Of a stretch of DNA of 43,842 bases, positions 31,725 through 39,682 are shown piece by piece. The stretch is from Streptomyces sp. AC550_RSS872 (GTDB lineage: Bacteria > Actinomycetota > Actinomycetes > Streptomycetales > Streptomycetaceae). Position 1 is the stretch's first letter. The number at the start of each line of letters is the position of its first letter. The stretch covers positions 1 to 43,842 of the forward strand of contig NZ_JAGMUL010000149.1 of NCBI RefSeq assembly GCF_019049285.1, written 5' to 3'. Made by a program: the position numbers and the translations under genes. Below the pieces are notes generated by a model. That model did no database searches and was not told the origin of the DNA. It saw only the letters and a list, made by a program, of their open reading frames with translations.

Positions 31725-33059
31725 ATGTCATCCGCCCTGTCCGCTTCCCCGGCCTCCGCCCGCATCACCGCCCTGGACGTCCTGGACGTGCGTTTCCCGA
31801 CGTCCGAGCACCTGGACGGGTCGGACGCGATGAACCCCGAACCCGACTACTCCGCCGCCTACGTCGTCCTGCGCACCGACGCCGGCGACGGTCTGGAAGG
31901 CCACGCCCTGGCCTTCACCACCGGCCGCGGCAACGACGTCCAGGCCGCCGCCATCGCGGCCCTCGCCCCGTACGTGGTGGGCCTCTCGGTCGACGAGGTC
32001 TGCGCCGACCTCGGCGCGTTCTCCCGCTCCCTCGTCCACGACCCCCAACTGCGCTGGCTGGGACCGGAGAAGGGCGCCATCCACATGGCCACGGGCGCGG
32101 TCGTCAACGCCGCCTGGGACCTCGCCGCCAAGCGGGCCGGAAAGCCCGTGTGGCGCTTTCTCGGCGAGATGTCTCCGGAGGACCTGGTCGCCCAGGTCGA
32201 CTTCCGCTGGCTGTCCGACGCCCTCACCCCCGAGGAGGCCCTGGAGATCCTGCGCCGCGCCGAACCCGGCCGCGAACAGCGCATCGGCCACCTGCTCGAC
32301 AACGGCTACCCCGCCTACACCACCACCCCCGGCTGGCTCGGCTACTCCGACGAGAAGCTGGCCCGCCTCGCCCGCGAGGCCGTTGCCGACGGCTTCACCC
32401 AGATCAAGCTCAAGGTCGGCGCGGATCTGGAGGACGACGTACGGCGCATGCGCACCGCACGCCAGACCGTCGGCGACGGGATCCGCATCGCGGTGGACGC
32501 CAACCAGAGATGGGACGTCCAGCCCGCGATCGACTGGATGAGCGCCCTGGCCCCCTACCAGCCGTACTGGATCGAGGAGCCCACCTCACCCGACGACATC
32601 CTCGGCCACGCCGCCGTCCGCCGGGCCGTCAGCCCCATCAAGGTCGCCACCGGCGAACACATCGCCAACCGGGTCGTCTTCAAGCAGCTCCTCCAGGCCG
32701 GCGCGGTGGACATCGTGCAGATCGACTCCGCGCGGGTCGGTGGCGTGGGCGAGAACATCGCGATCCTGCTGCTCGCCGCGAAGTTCGGCGTCCCGGTCTG
32801 CCCGCACGCGGGCGGCGTCGGCCTGTGCGAGATGGTGCAGCACCTGTCGATGTTCGACTACGTCGCCGTGTCCGGCACGACCGAGGACCGCGTCATCGAG
32901 TACGTCGACCACCTGCACGAGCACTTCGTCGACCCGGTGCGCATCGTCGACGGCAACTACCTGGCGCCGACATTGCCGGGGCTGAGCGCGCAGATGCACC
33001 CCGAGTCCCTCAAGGAGTACGCCTACCCCGACGGCCCCGTCTGGACCGCTCGTGTCTGA
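31725..33059 (+). CDS. L-fuconate dehydratase (enolase superfamily)
   Basis: A 444-aa cytosolic enzyme that dehydrates L-fuconate to 2-keto-3-deoxy-L-fuconate. It matches the FucD/ENOSF1 type: the capping domain has GPEKGAIHMATGAVVNAAWDL and LVAQVDFRWLSDALTPEEAL. The barrel has the KxK base pair Lys228/Lys230 (QIKLKVG), metal ligands Asp258 (VDANQRW), Glu284 (WIEEPTSPDD) and Glu311 (ATGEHIANR), and the Asp334/His361 dyad (QIDSARVGG; CPHAGGVGL). Studied homologues also accept L-galactonate and D-arabinonate. Its stop overlaps the lactonase start by 8 nt. First gene of the catabolic part after the hairpin. Confidence 0.92.
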   Translation: MSSALSASPASARITALDVLDVRFPTSEHLDGSDAMNPEPDYSAAYVVLRTDAGDGLEGHALAFTTGRGNDVQAAAIAALAPYVVGLSVDEVCADLGAFSRSLVHDPQLRWLGPEKGAIHMATGAVVNAAWDLAAKRAGKPVWRFLGEMSPEDLVAQVDFRWLSDALTPEEALEILRRAEPGREQRIGHLLDNGYPAYTTTPGWLGYSDEKLARLAREAVADGFTQIKLKVGADLEDDVRRMRTARQTVGDGIRIAVDANQRWDVQPAIDWMSALAPYQPYWIEEPTSPDDILGHAAVRRAVSPIKVATGEHIANRVVFKQLLQAGAVDIVQIDSARVGGVGENIAILLLAAKFGVPVCPHAGGVGLCEMVQHLSMFDYVAVSGTTEDRVIEYVDHLHEHFVDPVRIVDGNYLAPTLPGLSAQMHPESLKEYAYPDGPVWTARV

Positions 33060-33954
33060 CGCCCAGCCCCTCGTCGACGCCCACCACCATGTGTGGGACC
33101 TGGACATCCGGCCGCAGCCCTGGCTGGACGAGCCGGGCCACGAGCCGATCCGCCGCAGCTTCAGCTCGCACGCCCTGCGCTCGGCCGCGACCCGGCGGAT
33201 CGCCGGGCGGCGACTGACGAGCACGGTGGTCGTCCAGTGCATCGCCTCCGTGCCCGAGACCCGGGACCTCCTCGCCCTGGCCGACAACGACCCGCTGATC
33301 GGCGCCGTTGTCGGCTGGGCGGATCTGAAGTCCCCCGCGATCGGCGACGTACTCGACGACCTGCGGACCGGGCACGGGGGCCGGTACCTGCGGGCCGTAC
33401 GGCACGTCGTGCAGGGCGAGTCGGAACCGCACTGGCTCGGGCGGCCCGACGTGGAGCGCGGGTTGCGAGCGGTCGGGGAGCGCGGGCTCGGATACGACGT
33501 GCTGGTCCGCAGCCACCAGCTCCCGCAGGCGATCCGTCTCGCGGAACGGCTCCCCGAGCTGCCGCTCGTCCTGGACCATGCCGGCAAGCCCCCCATCGCT
33601 CGGCGGGACCTGGCCGACTGGGCACGGCAGTTGCGGACACTGGCCCGGCATCCCCAGGTCCGCTGCAAGGTGTCGGGTCTGGTCACGGAGGCCGACCACG
33701 AGAAGTGGACCGTCGACGACATCCGCCCGGTGTGGGACGTCCTGCTCTCCGCCTTCGGTCCCGACCGGCTGATGTTCGGCTCCGACTGGCCGGTCTGCGT
33801 CCTCGCCGGCGGCTGGAACCGCTGGGCCGCCACCGTCGAGGAACTCCTGGACGGCTGCTCCGGCACCGAGATCCACGCGGTGCTCGCCGGCACCGCGACC
33901 GCCTTCTACCACCTGACCCCCGCCCCGACGAAGGAGGGGACGCCGTGCTCCTGA
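33052..33954 (+). CDS. amidohydrolase-2 family lactonase (L-fuconolactonase type)
   Basis: A 300-aa COG3618 metal-dependent hydrolase expected to open L-fucono-1,5-lactone (or L-galactonolactone) to the acid. The metal-binding start is LVDAHHHVWDLD; LPLVLDHAGKPP and the C-terminal LMFGSDWPVCVLAGGW supply further His/Asp ligands. This is the usual neighbour of L-fuconate dehydratase. The GTG start at 33052 lies inside the dehydratase gene, and its end overlaps the mutarotase gene by 10 nt, so translation is coupled. Confidence 0.9.
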   Translation: MSDAQPLVDAHHHVWDLDIRPQPWLDEPGHEPIRRSFSSHALRSAATRRIAGRRLTSTVVVQCIASVPETRDLLALADNDPLIGAVVGWADLKSPAIGDVLDDLRTGHGGRYLRAVRHVVQGESEPHWLGRPDVERGLRAVGERGLGYDVLVRSHQLPQAIRLAERLPELPLVLDHAGKPPIARRDLADWARQLRTLARHPQVRCKVSGLVTEADHEKWTVDDIRPVWDVLLSAFGPDRLMFGSDWPVCVLAGGWNRWAATVEELLDGCSGTEIHAVLAGTATAFYHLTPAPTKEGTPCS

Positions 33955-34382
33955 CCGAACTGCTGCACCCCGGGATCCTCGAATCCCTGGCGGGAGCCGG
34001 CCACGGCGCCCGCGTGCTGCTCGCCGACGGCCACTACCCGGCGAGCACCGCCACCGGCGAACGCGCCAGGACCGTCCACCTCAACCTGGCCCCCGGCCTG
34101 CTGGACGTCACCACCGTGCTGGACGTCCTGCTGCGTGCCCTGCCCGTCGAGGCGGCCCAGGTGATGGTGCCGCCCGAGGGCGAACCGGAGCCGCCGGCCA
34201 TCGCCGAGTACCGCTCGATGCTGTCGCCCGTCCCGGTCGACACGCTCGGCCGCTTCGAGTTCTACGACGCCGCCCGCTCGCCCGACCTGGCGCTGGCGAT
34301 CGTCACCGCCGACACCCGTACCTACGCCAACCTGCTGCTGACCATCGGCGTCCGCGATGAAGGGACCCTGACGACACGATGA
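33945..34382 (+). CDS. fucU: RbsD/FucU-family L-fucose mutarotase
   Basis: A 145-aa mutarotase that interconverts anomers of L-fucose so that the right one meets the dehydrogenase. The family start LLTELLHPGILESLAGAGHG and the catalytic His in VLLADGHYPAS are visible; LDVTTVLDVLLRALPVE and the end TRTYANLLLTIGVRDEG complete it. It fits FucU better than RbsD by the LLADGHYP motif and context. The GTG at 33945 follows a strong AAGGAGGGG, and the stop overlaps the next gene as ATGA. Confidence 0.88.
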   Translation: MLLTELLHPGILESLAGAGHGARVLLADGHYPASTATGERARTVHLNLAPGLLDVTTVLDVLLRALPVEAAQVMVPPEGEPEPPAIAEYRSMLSPVPVDTLGRFEFYDAARSPDLALAIVTADTRTYANLLLTIGVRDEGTLTTR

Positions 34383-35422
34383 CACTCGCCGTCCGTTACA
34401 CAGCCGCCCGCACCCTGGACACGGCTCCCGCACTCAGTGCGCCTCCCGGTCCCGGCGAGGTGGAGCTGGCCCCCGCATACGTCGGCATCTGCGGCACCGA
34501 CCTGCACATCTTCCACGGCGACATGGACGCCCGGGTGTCCACGCCCGCCGTCCTGGGACACGAGATGTCCGGCCGCGTCGTACGCGTCGGCCCCGACGTG
34601 GAGGGCTGGCAACCCGGCGACGCGGTCACCGTGATGCCGCTGCGCTGGGACGACACCTGCCCGGCCTGTCTCACCGGCCACCAACACATCTGCCAGCATC
34701 TCGACTTCATCGGCATCGACTCTCCGGGCGCGATGCAGCAGCGCTGGATCGTGCCCGCCTCGACCCTCATCCGGCTGCCCGACTCGCTGCCCCTGGACCG
34801 GGCCGCGCTCGTCGAGCCGACGGCGGTCGCCGTGCACGACGTGGGCCGCGCCGAGGTAGCCGAGGGCGAGAAGGTGGTTGTGGTCGGTGGCGGCCCGGTC
34901 GGCATCCTGATCGCGCTGGTCGCGCGAGCCGCGGGCGCCGAGGTCCGGGTGGTCGAGCTGAGCGCCCACCGTCGGCTGCTCGCCGAGGAGTTGGGACTGA
35001 CGGCGTGGAACCCGGCCGAGGTCGACGTGCCGGCTCTGGCGTGGCAGTGGACCGGGGACGCGGGCGCGGACGTCGCCTTCGAGGTGTCCGGCGCCGCGGG
35101 CGGCGTGAACACGGCGGTCGACGTGCTGGGTGTACGCGGCCGTCTGTGCCTCGTCGCCATCCACCCCCGCCCCCGCGAGGTCAACCTGCACCGCTTCTTC
35201 TGGCGCGAACTCACCCTCATCGGCGCCCGGTTGTACGACCGCTCCGACTTCGAGAAGGCGGTGACCCTGGTCGGCGACGGCACCATCCCGGCGGACCGGC
35301 TGATCAGCAAGGTCGTGCCGCTCACACAGGCACCCGCCGCCTTCGAGGCCCTGGAGGGCGGCGGCGACGTGATGAAGATCCTCGTGGACTGCACCGATGA
35401 CGCCCAGGGAGCCGCCGTATGA
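34379..35422 (+). CDS. zinc-dependent medium-chain alcohol dehydrogenase
   Basis: A 347-aa MDR-family NAD(P)-dependent dehydrogenase. The catalytic zinc site is visible as GICGTDLHIF, LGHEMSGRVV and a Glu in LVEPTAVAVHDV. The nucleotide-binding turn is VVVVGGGPVGILIAL. The structural-zinc lobe reads DDTCPACLTGHQHIC, with only three Cys; the first ligand position is Asp. By operon context it likely oxidises a 2-keto-3-deoxy sugar acid or the sugar itself. I favour a C5-hydroxyl oxidation of 2-keto-3-deoxy-L-galactonate, paired with KduD, but L-fucose dehydrogenase or lactaldehyde conversion are possible. ATGA overlaps on both sides. Confidence 0.85.
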   Translation: MTLAVRYTAARTLDTAPALSAPPGPGEVELAPAYVGICGTDLHIFHGDMDARVSTPAVLGHEMSGRVVRVGPDVEGWQPGDAVTVMPLRWDDTCPACLTGHQHICQHLDFIGIDSPGAMQQRWIVPASTLIRLPDSLPLDRAALVEPTAVAVHDVGRAEVAEGEKVVVVGGGPVGILIALVARAAGAEVRVVELSAHRRLLAEELGLTAWNPAEVDVPALAWQWTGDAGADVAFEVSGAAGGVNTAVDVLGVRGRLCLVAIHPRPREVNLHRFFWRELTLIGARLYDRSDFEKAVTLVGDGTIPADRLISKVVPLTQAPAAFEALEGGGDVMKILVDCTDDAQGAAV

Positions 35423-36180
35423 CCGCCTTCGACCTCACCGGAAAGCTCGCCGTCGTCACCGGAGCCCGGCGCGGCATCGGCCGGGCCATGGCCCGCGCGC
35501 TCGCCGAGGCCGGCGCGGACGTCATCGGCGTCAGCGCCTCGCTGGAGGAGTCCGGCAGCGCGGTCGAGAAGGACGTTCTCGCAGCGGGCCGTACCTTCGA
35601 GGCGATCCGCACCGACTTCGCCGACCCCGCCGCCGTACGGGCCCTGGGCGCAGACCTTGCCGGGCGCGCGCGGCCGGTGGACATCCTGGTCAACAACGCG
35701 GGCACGATCCGCCGCGCTCCGGCGGCCGAACACACCGACTCTGACTGGGAGTTGGTGCTCCAGGTCAACCTCAACGCGCAGTTCGCGCTGACCCGGGCGG
35801 TCGGCGCGTCGATGGTGGCCCGTGGCCAGGGGAAGGTCATCTTCACGGCATCGCTGCTCAGCTTCCAGGGCGGCATCACCGTCCCCGGCTACACGGCCGC
35901 CAAGCACGGCATCGCCGGACTCACCAAGGCGCTGGCCAACGAGTGGGCCCCACGTGGGGTGAACGTCAACGCCATCGCGCCCGGCTACATCGCCACCGAC
36001 AACACCCAGGCGCTGCGGGACGACCCGGTGCGCAGCAAGGCGATCCTGGACCGCATCCCGGCCGGCCGCTGGGGCGACGCCGACGACCTGGCGGGTGCCA
36101 CGGTGTTCCTGGCCTCGGACGCCGCCGCCTACGTCCACGGCGTCGTCCTGCCTGTCGACGGCGGATGGCTCGGCCGATGA
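35419..36180 (+). CDS. kduD: KduD-type short-chain dehydrogenase
   Basis: A 253-aa SDR that resembles E. coli KduD (2-dehydro-3-deoxy-D-gluconate 5-dehydrogenase) over most of its length. The nucleotide loop is VVTGARRGIGRAMA; NNAGTIRR follows. The stretch LLSFQGGITVPGYTAAKHG contains the catalytic Tyr-Lys. NVNAIAPGYIATDNTQ, ILDRIPAGRWG and the end VDGGWLGR are near-identical in pattern to KduD. KduD reversibly reduces 2,5-diketo-3-deoxygluconate to KDG. In the known Xanthomonas-type fucose pathway an SDR oxidises C4 of 2-keto-3-deoxy-L-fuconate, which is the alternative role. ATGA overlaps link it to both neighbours. Confidence 0.88.
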   Translation: MTAFDLTGKLAVVTGARRGIGRAMARALAEAGADVIGVSASLEESGSAVEKDVLAAGRTFEAIRTDFADPAAVRALGADLAGRARPVDILVNNAGTIRRAPAAEHTDSDWELVLQVNLNAQFALTRAVGASMVARGQGKVIFTASLLSFQGGITVPGYTAAKHGIAGLTKALANEWAPRGVNVNAIAPGYIATDNTQALRDDPVRSKAILDRIPAGRWGDADDLAGATVFLASDAAAYVHGVVLPVDGGWLGR

Positions 36181-36809
36181 CCGGCACCGACCTGGCCTCC
36201 GTGCTGGCCGGAGCCCGTGTGTTGCCGGTGCTGACGGTGCGGCGCGTCTCGACCGCCGGCCCGCTGGCCGACGCGCTTGCGGCGGGCGGTGCCCGGTGCG
36301 CCGAGGTCACCTTCCGTACACCGGACGCCGAGCTGGTGCTCAAGGAGATGGCCGCCCATGGTGGCCTGGCCGTCGGCGCCGGCACGGTCCTCACGCCCCA
36401 GCAGGCGGAGCGGGCCGTGGCGGCCGGGGCCCGCTTCGTGGTCTCGCCCGGCTTCGACGGGGAGGTCGTCGAGAAGTGCCGCGAGCTGGGGGTGCCCGTG
36501 ATGCCCGGCATCGCCACCGCCACCGAGCTGATGCGCGCCCTGAAGGCAGGCCTCGACACCGTCAAGCTCTTCCCCGCCGAGCCGCTCGGCGGTGTGGGGA
36601 TGCTGCGAGCGCTCGCGGCCCCCTTTCCTGGGATGCGGTTCGTGCCGACCGGCGGGATCGGCGCCGACCAGCTGGCGGCCTACCTCGCCCACCCGGCGGT
36701 CCTCGCCGTCGGCGGCAGCTGGATGGCCACCACCGACCATCTTCGGCGGGGCGAGTACGAGGAGATCCGCAGGCTGACCGCAGATGCGGTGGAGAGGAGC
36801 GTGACGTGA
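36177..36809 (+). CDS. KDPG/KHG-type aldolase
   Basis: A 210-aa class-I aldolase of the Eda family that splits 2-keto-3-deoxy-6-phosphogluconate (or a related 2-keto-3-deoxy acid) into pyruvate and an aldehyde. The general acid/base is at about Glu43 in CAEVTFRTP and the Schiff-base Lys at about 130 in DTVKLFPAE; GAGTVLTPQQAERA, FVVSPGFD, PVMPGIATATEL and FVPTGGI complete the barrel. It begins within the kduD stop (ATGA) and ends within the kinase start (GTGA). Whether it needs the phosphate depends on the upstream kinase; see the pathway finding. Confidence 0.92.
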   Translation: MTGTDLASVLAGARVLPVLTVRRVSTAGPLADALAAGGARCAEVTFRTPDAELVLKEMAAHGGLAVGAGTVLTPQQAERAVAAGARFVVSPGFDGEVVEKCRELGVPVMPGIATATELMRALKAGLDTVKLFPAEPLGGVGMLRALAAPFPGMRFVPTGGIGADQLAAYLAHPAVLAVGGSWMATTDHLRRGEYEEIRRLTADAVERSVT

Positions 36810-37843
36810 TCGACGTGGTGGCCCTCGGCGAGGTGATGCTGCGCTTCGACCCGGGCGAGGGTCGGATCCGCACCGCCCGCTCCTTCCAGGTCTGGGAGGG
36901 CGGCGGTGAGTACAACGTCGTACGCGGACTGCGGCGCTGCTTCGGCCTGCGGACAGCCGTCGTGACCGCGCTCGCCGACAACGCGGTGGGCCGGCTGGTC
37001 GAGGACCTGGTCCTCCAGGGCGGCGTCGACACCTCGCTGATCCGCTGGGTGCCGGACGACGGCATCGGCCGCACCGCCCGCAACGGCCTCAACTTCGTCG
37101 AACGCGGCTACGGCATCCGCGGCGCGCTGGGTGTCAGCGACCGCGCGCACACCGCCGTCTCCCAGCTGCGCAAAGGGGACGTCGAGTGGGACACCGTGTT
37201 CCAGGCCGGCGTGCGCTGGTTCCACACGGGCGGCATCTTCGCGGGCCTGTCCGACACCACGGTCGACGTCGCGGACGAGGCCATGGCTGCGGCCCGCCGT
37301 CACGGTGTCACCGTCTCCTACGACCCCAACTACCGCCCCAGCCTGTGGGCCGGCCGGGGTGGGGCCGACCGCGCCCGCGAGGTCGACCTGCGGCTCGCGC
37401 GGCATGCCGACGTCGTGGTGGGCGCCCTGGGTCTGGCCGGGACGTACCCGGGCGACGTGCGGGTCAGTGCCGACGAGGTGCCCGACGCACTCGCCTCCGT
37501 CGCTGTCCTCCTGCCCGACGCGAAGGTACTGGCGACGACCCTGCGCGAGGTCCCCTCGGCCGGGGTCAACGACTGGTCCTCGGCCGCCTGGTCCGCCGAA
37601 ACCGGCTTCGTCACCGGCCCACGGATGCCCGGTCTGCAGGTGCTCGACCGCATCGGCTCCGGCGACGGATTCGCCGCCGGCCTGATCCACGGACTGATCG
37701 GCGACGCCGGCCTGGAGCGCGCCCTGGCCTACGGCACCGCCCACGGCGCGCTCACCATGACCACGCCCGGAGACGTCTCCATGGCCTCGCTCGCCGAGGT
37801 CGAGGCGCTCATCGCGGGCGGCTCGGCCCACGTCAGACGCTGA
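36806..37843 (+). CDS. PfkB-family sugar kinase, 2-keto-3-deoxygluconate kinase type
   Basis: A 345-aa ribokinase-fold enzyme. The N-terminal strand VVALGEVMLRFDPG and GGGEYNVVRGLRR are the KDG-kinase form of the substrate lid region. VSYDPNYRPSLW is the DxNxRP motif, and LDRIGSGDGFAAGLIHGLI holds the anion hole and catalytic Asp. The best-supported role is phosphorylation of KDG at O6, ahead of the aldolase. Such a kinase cannot act at C6 of a 6-deoxy (fucose-derived) acid, which has a methyl there. The GTG start at 36806 overlaps the aldolase stop. Confidence 0.88.
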   Translation: MIDVVALGEVMLRFDPGEGRIRTARSFQVWEGGGEYNVVRGLRRCFGLRTAVVTALADNAVGRLVEDLVLQGGVDTSLIRWVPDDGIGRTARNGLNFVERGYGIRGALGVSDRAHTAVSQLRKGDVEWDTVFQAGVRWFHTGGIFAGLSDTTVDVADEAMAAARRHGVTVSYDPNYRPSLWAGRGGADRAREVDLRLARHADVVVGALGLAGTYPGDVRVSADEVPDALASVAVLLPDAKVLATTLREVPSAGVNDWSSAAWSAETGFVTGPRMPGLQVLDRIGSGDGFAAGLIHGLIGDAGLERALAYGTAHGALTMTTPGDVSMASLAEVEALIAGGSAHVRR

Positions 37844-37878
37844 CCGGCACCCCATCGCCCGTATCCCAGGAGCACGTC

Positions 37879-38892
37879 TTGCACCACCGGAAGATCCAGA
37901 ACACGTCCGTCTCCCTCACCGAGCTCGGCTTCGGGGCGTCCGTGATCGGCAACCTCTACCGAGTCACGCCGGTCGACGACGCGACAGCCGCCGTCAATGC
38001 GGCCTGGGAGGCCGGTCTACGGTATTTCGACACCGCACCGCACTACGGCCTCGGCCTCTCCGAACGCCGCCTGGGCGCCGCCCTACGAGGCCGCCCGCGC
38101 GACGAGTACGTCATCTCCTCCAAGGTGGGCAGGCTGCTGGTGCCCAACGAGGAGCCACGCGGCGTCGACACCTGGGGTTTCGTCGTACGGGACGACCTGC
38201 GCAGACAGTGGGACTTCAGCCGGGACGGCGTGCTCCGCTCCATCGAGGACACGCTGGAGCGCACCGGCCTGGACCGCCTCGACATCGTCTACCTGCACGA
38301 TCCGGACGAACACTGGCGGCAGGCGGCCGAGGAGGCCATGCCGACACTCGCGGAGTTGCGCGGCCAGGGCGTGATCGGCGCGATCGGCGCCGGCATGAAC
38401 CAGTCGGCGATGCTCACCCGCTTCCTGCGCGAGACGGCCGCCGACGTGGTGATGCTGGCCGGTCGCTACACGCTCCTGGACCAGTCGGCGCTGGACGACG
38501 TCCTGCCCGCCGCGCGGGAACTCGGCAAGAGCGTGGTGGCGGTAGGCGTGTTCAACTCGGGACTGCTCTCCCGCGACCGGCCCACCGAGGGCATGAAGTA
38601 CGACTACCAGGACGCCCCGCCGGCTCTGGTCGCCCGCGCCCGGGAGATCGCCGAGGTCTGCGCGGCGCACGGGACCACCCTGCCCGCCGCCGCGATCGCG
38701 TTCCCGTACACGCATCCCAGTATCATCAACGTTACCCTCGGTATGCGGACTTCCGAACAGGTCGGACGAAACGTGGAACTCCATGATCAGCGCGTCCCCC
38801 ACAGCCTCTGGGACGATCTCCGCACTCAGGGGCTGATCAGGTCGGACGTGCTCCCGGGGCACGGTGGGGGGAGGGATGAGCGATGTCTCTGA
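37879..38892 (+). CDS. aldo-keto reductase, L-fucose (D-threo-aldose) dehydrogenase type
   Basis: A 337-aa NAD(P)-dependent (alpha/beta)8 oxidoreductase. The AKR tetrad is visible: Asp51 and Tyr56 in YFDTAPHYG, Lys82 in ISSKVGR and His140 in VYLHDPDEH. GLGLSERRLGAALRGRPR and LAGRYTLLDQSALDDVLP resemble D-threo-aldose 1-dehydrogenases, which oxidise L-fucose, L-galactose and D-arabinose at C1 to lactones. It probably does the first step here. The start is a TTG at 37879, six bases after AGGAG; no ATG/GTG fits. The gene overlaps the gntR start by 10 nt. Confidence 0.87.
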   Translation: MHHRKIQNTSVSLTELGFGASVIGNLYRVTPVDDATAAVNAAWEAGLRYFDTAPHYGLGLSERRLGAALRGRPRDEYVISSKVGRLLVPNEEPRGVDTWGFVVRDDLRRQWDFSRDGVLRSIEDTLERTGLDRLDIVYLHDPDEHWRQAAEEAMPTLAELRGQGVIGAIGAGMNQSAMLTRFLRETAADVVMLAGRYTLLDQSALDDVLPAARELGKSVVAVGVFNSGLLSRDRPTEGMKYDYQDAPPALVARAREIAEVCAAHGTTLPAAAIAFPYTHPSIINVTLGMRTSEQVGRNVELHDQRVPHSLWDDLRTQGLIRSDVLPGHGGGRDERCL

Positions 38893-39605
38893 CGGACAAG
38901 GCAATCGATCAGATCCGTGAGTTGATCCGGACCGGTGCGCTGCCTCCGGGGTCGAAGCTGCCGCCGGAGCCGGACCTGGCCGCCCAGCTGGGCCTGTCCC
39001 GCAACCTCGCCCGGGAAGCGGTCAAAGCACTGGCCGTCGCGCGGGTTCTGGAGGTCCGGCGCGGCGACGGCACCTATGTGACCAGCCTCCAGCCGAGCCT
39101 GCTCCTGGAGGGTCTCGGCGGCGCGGTGGAGCTGCTCCAGGGCGACTCGGTCGCCCTGCGGGACCTCATGGAGGTACGGCGGCTCCTCGAACCGATGGCC
39201 ACGGCTCTTGCCGCCACGCGGATCTCCGATGCCCAACTGGCCGAAGTGAAGCGGCACTTGGACGCCATGCGCGAGGCCCGAGACAACGTGGAACAGCTCA
39301 ACATCCACGACGCCGCCTTCCACCGCGCCGTCGTCTCGGCCACAGGCAACGAGACCCTCCTCACCCTCCTGGAAGGGATCTCCGGCCGCACCCTGCGCGC
39401 CCGCATCTGGCGCGGTCTGGTCGACGACAAGGCCGCGGGCCGCACCCTCGCCGAGCACGAGGCGATCTTCAACGCGCTGTCCACCCGGGATGCCGCCCTC
39501 AGCCAGGCCGCCGCGCTGCTCCATGTGAGCAACACCGAGCAGTGGCTGAGGGAACACCTGCGTTCGAGCGAACCTCTCCCCTCCGGGACGACAGCGCGGC
39601 AGTGA
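38883..39605 (+). CDS. GntR-family regulator, FadR/FCD subfamily
   Basis: A 240-aa regulator. The winged helix (about 1-70) reads KAIDQIRELIRTGALPPGSKL and LAAQLGLSRNLAREAVKALA, with the wing VRRGDGTYVTS. The all-helical FCD domain (about 85-230) has metal/ligand His in NIHDAAFHRAVV, AEHEAIFNAL and LLHVSNTEQWL. FCD proteins sense organic or sugar acids, so a pathway intermediate such as the fuconate or a keto-deoxy acid is a likely effector. It is the last gene of the catabolic operon and probably controls it and the flanking fucosidases. Confidence 0.9.
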   Translation: MSLTDKAIDQIRELIRTGALPPGSKLPPEPDLAAQLGLSRNLAREAVKALAVARVLEVRRGDGTYVTSLQPSLLLEGLGGAVELLQGDSVALRDLMEVRRLLEPMATALAATRISDAQLAEVKRHLDAMREARDNVEQLNIHDAAFHRAVVSATGNETLLTLLEGISGRTLRARIWRGLVDDKAAGRTLAEHEAIFNALSTRDAALSQAAALLHVSNTEQWLREHLRSSEPLPSGTTARQ

Positions 39606-39622
39606 CGGGCGGCGCCGCCCGT
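39605..39622. terminator. bidirectional hairpin between convergent gntR and fucosidase
   Basis: ACGGGCGGCGCCGCCCGT is a perfect 18-bp palindrome starting at the last base of the gntR stop codon. It lies in the 77-nt space before the end of the convergent fucosidase gene and could stop transcription from both sides. Confidence 0.6.
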
Positions 39623-39682
39623 GGTGCGACGTGGTCGTCGAAGCACCCGGACCATCGAAGGCGTCGCCCGTCGCCGGGATCG

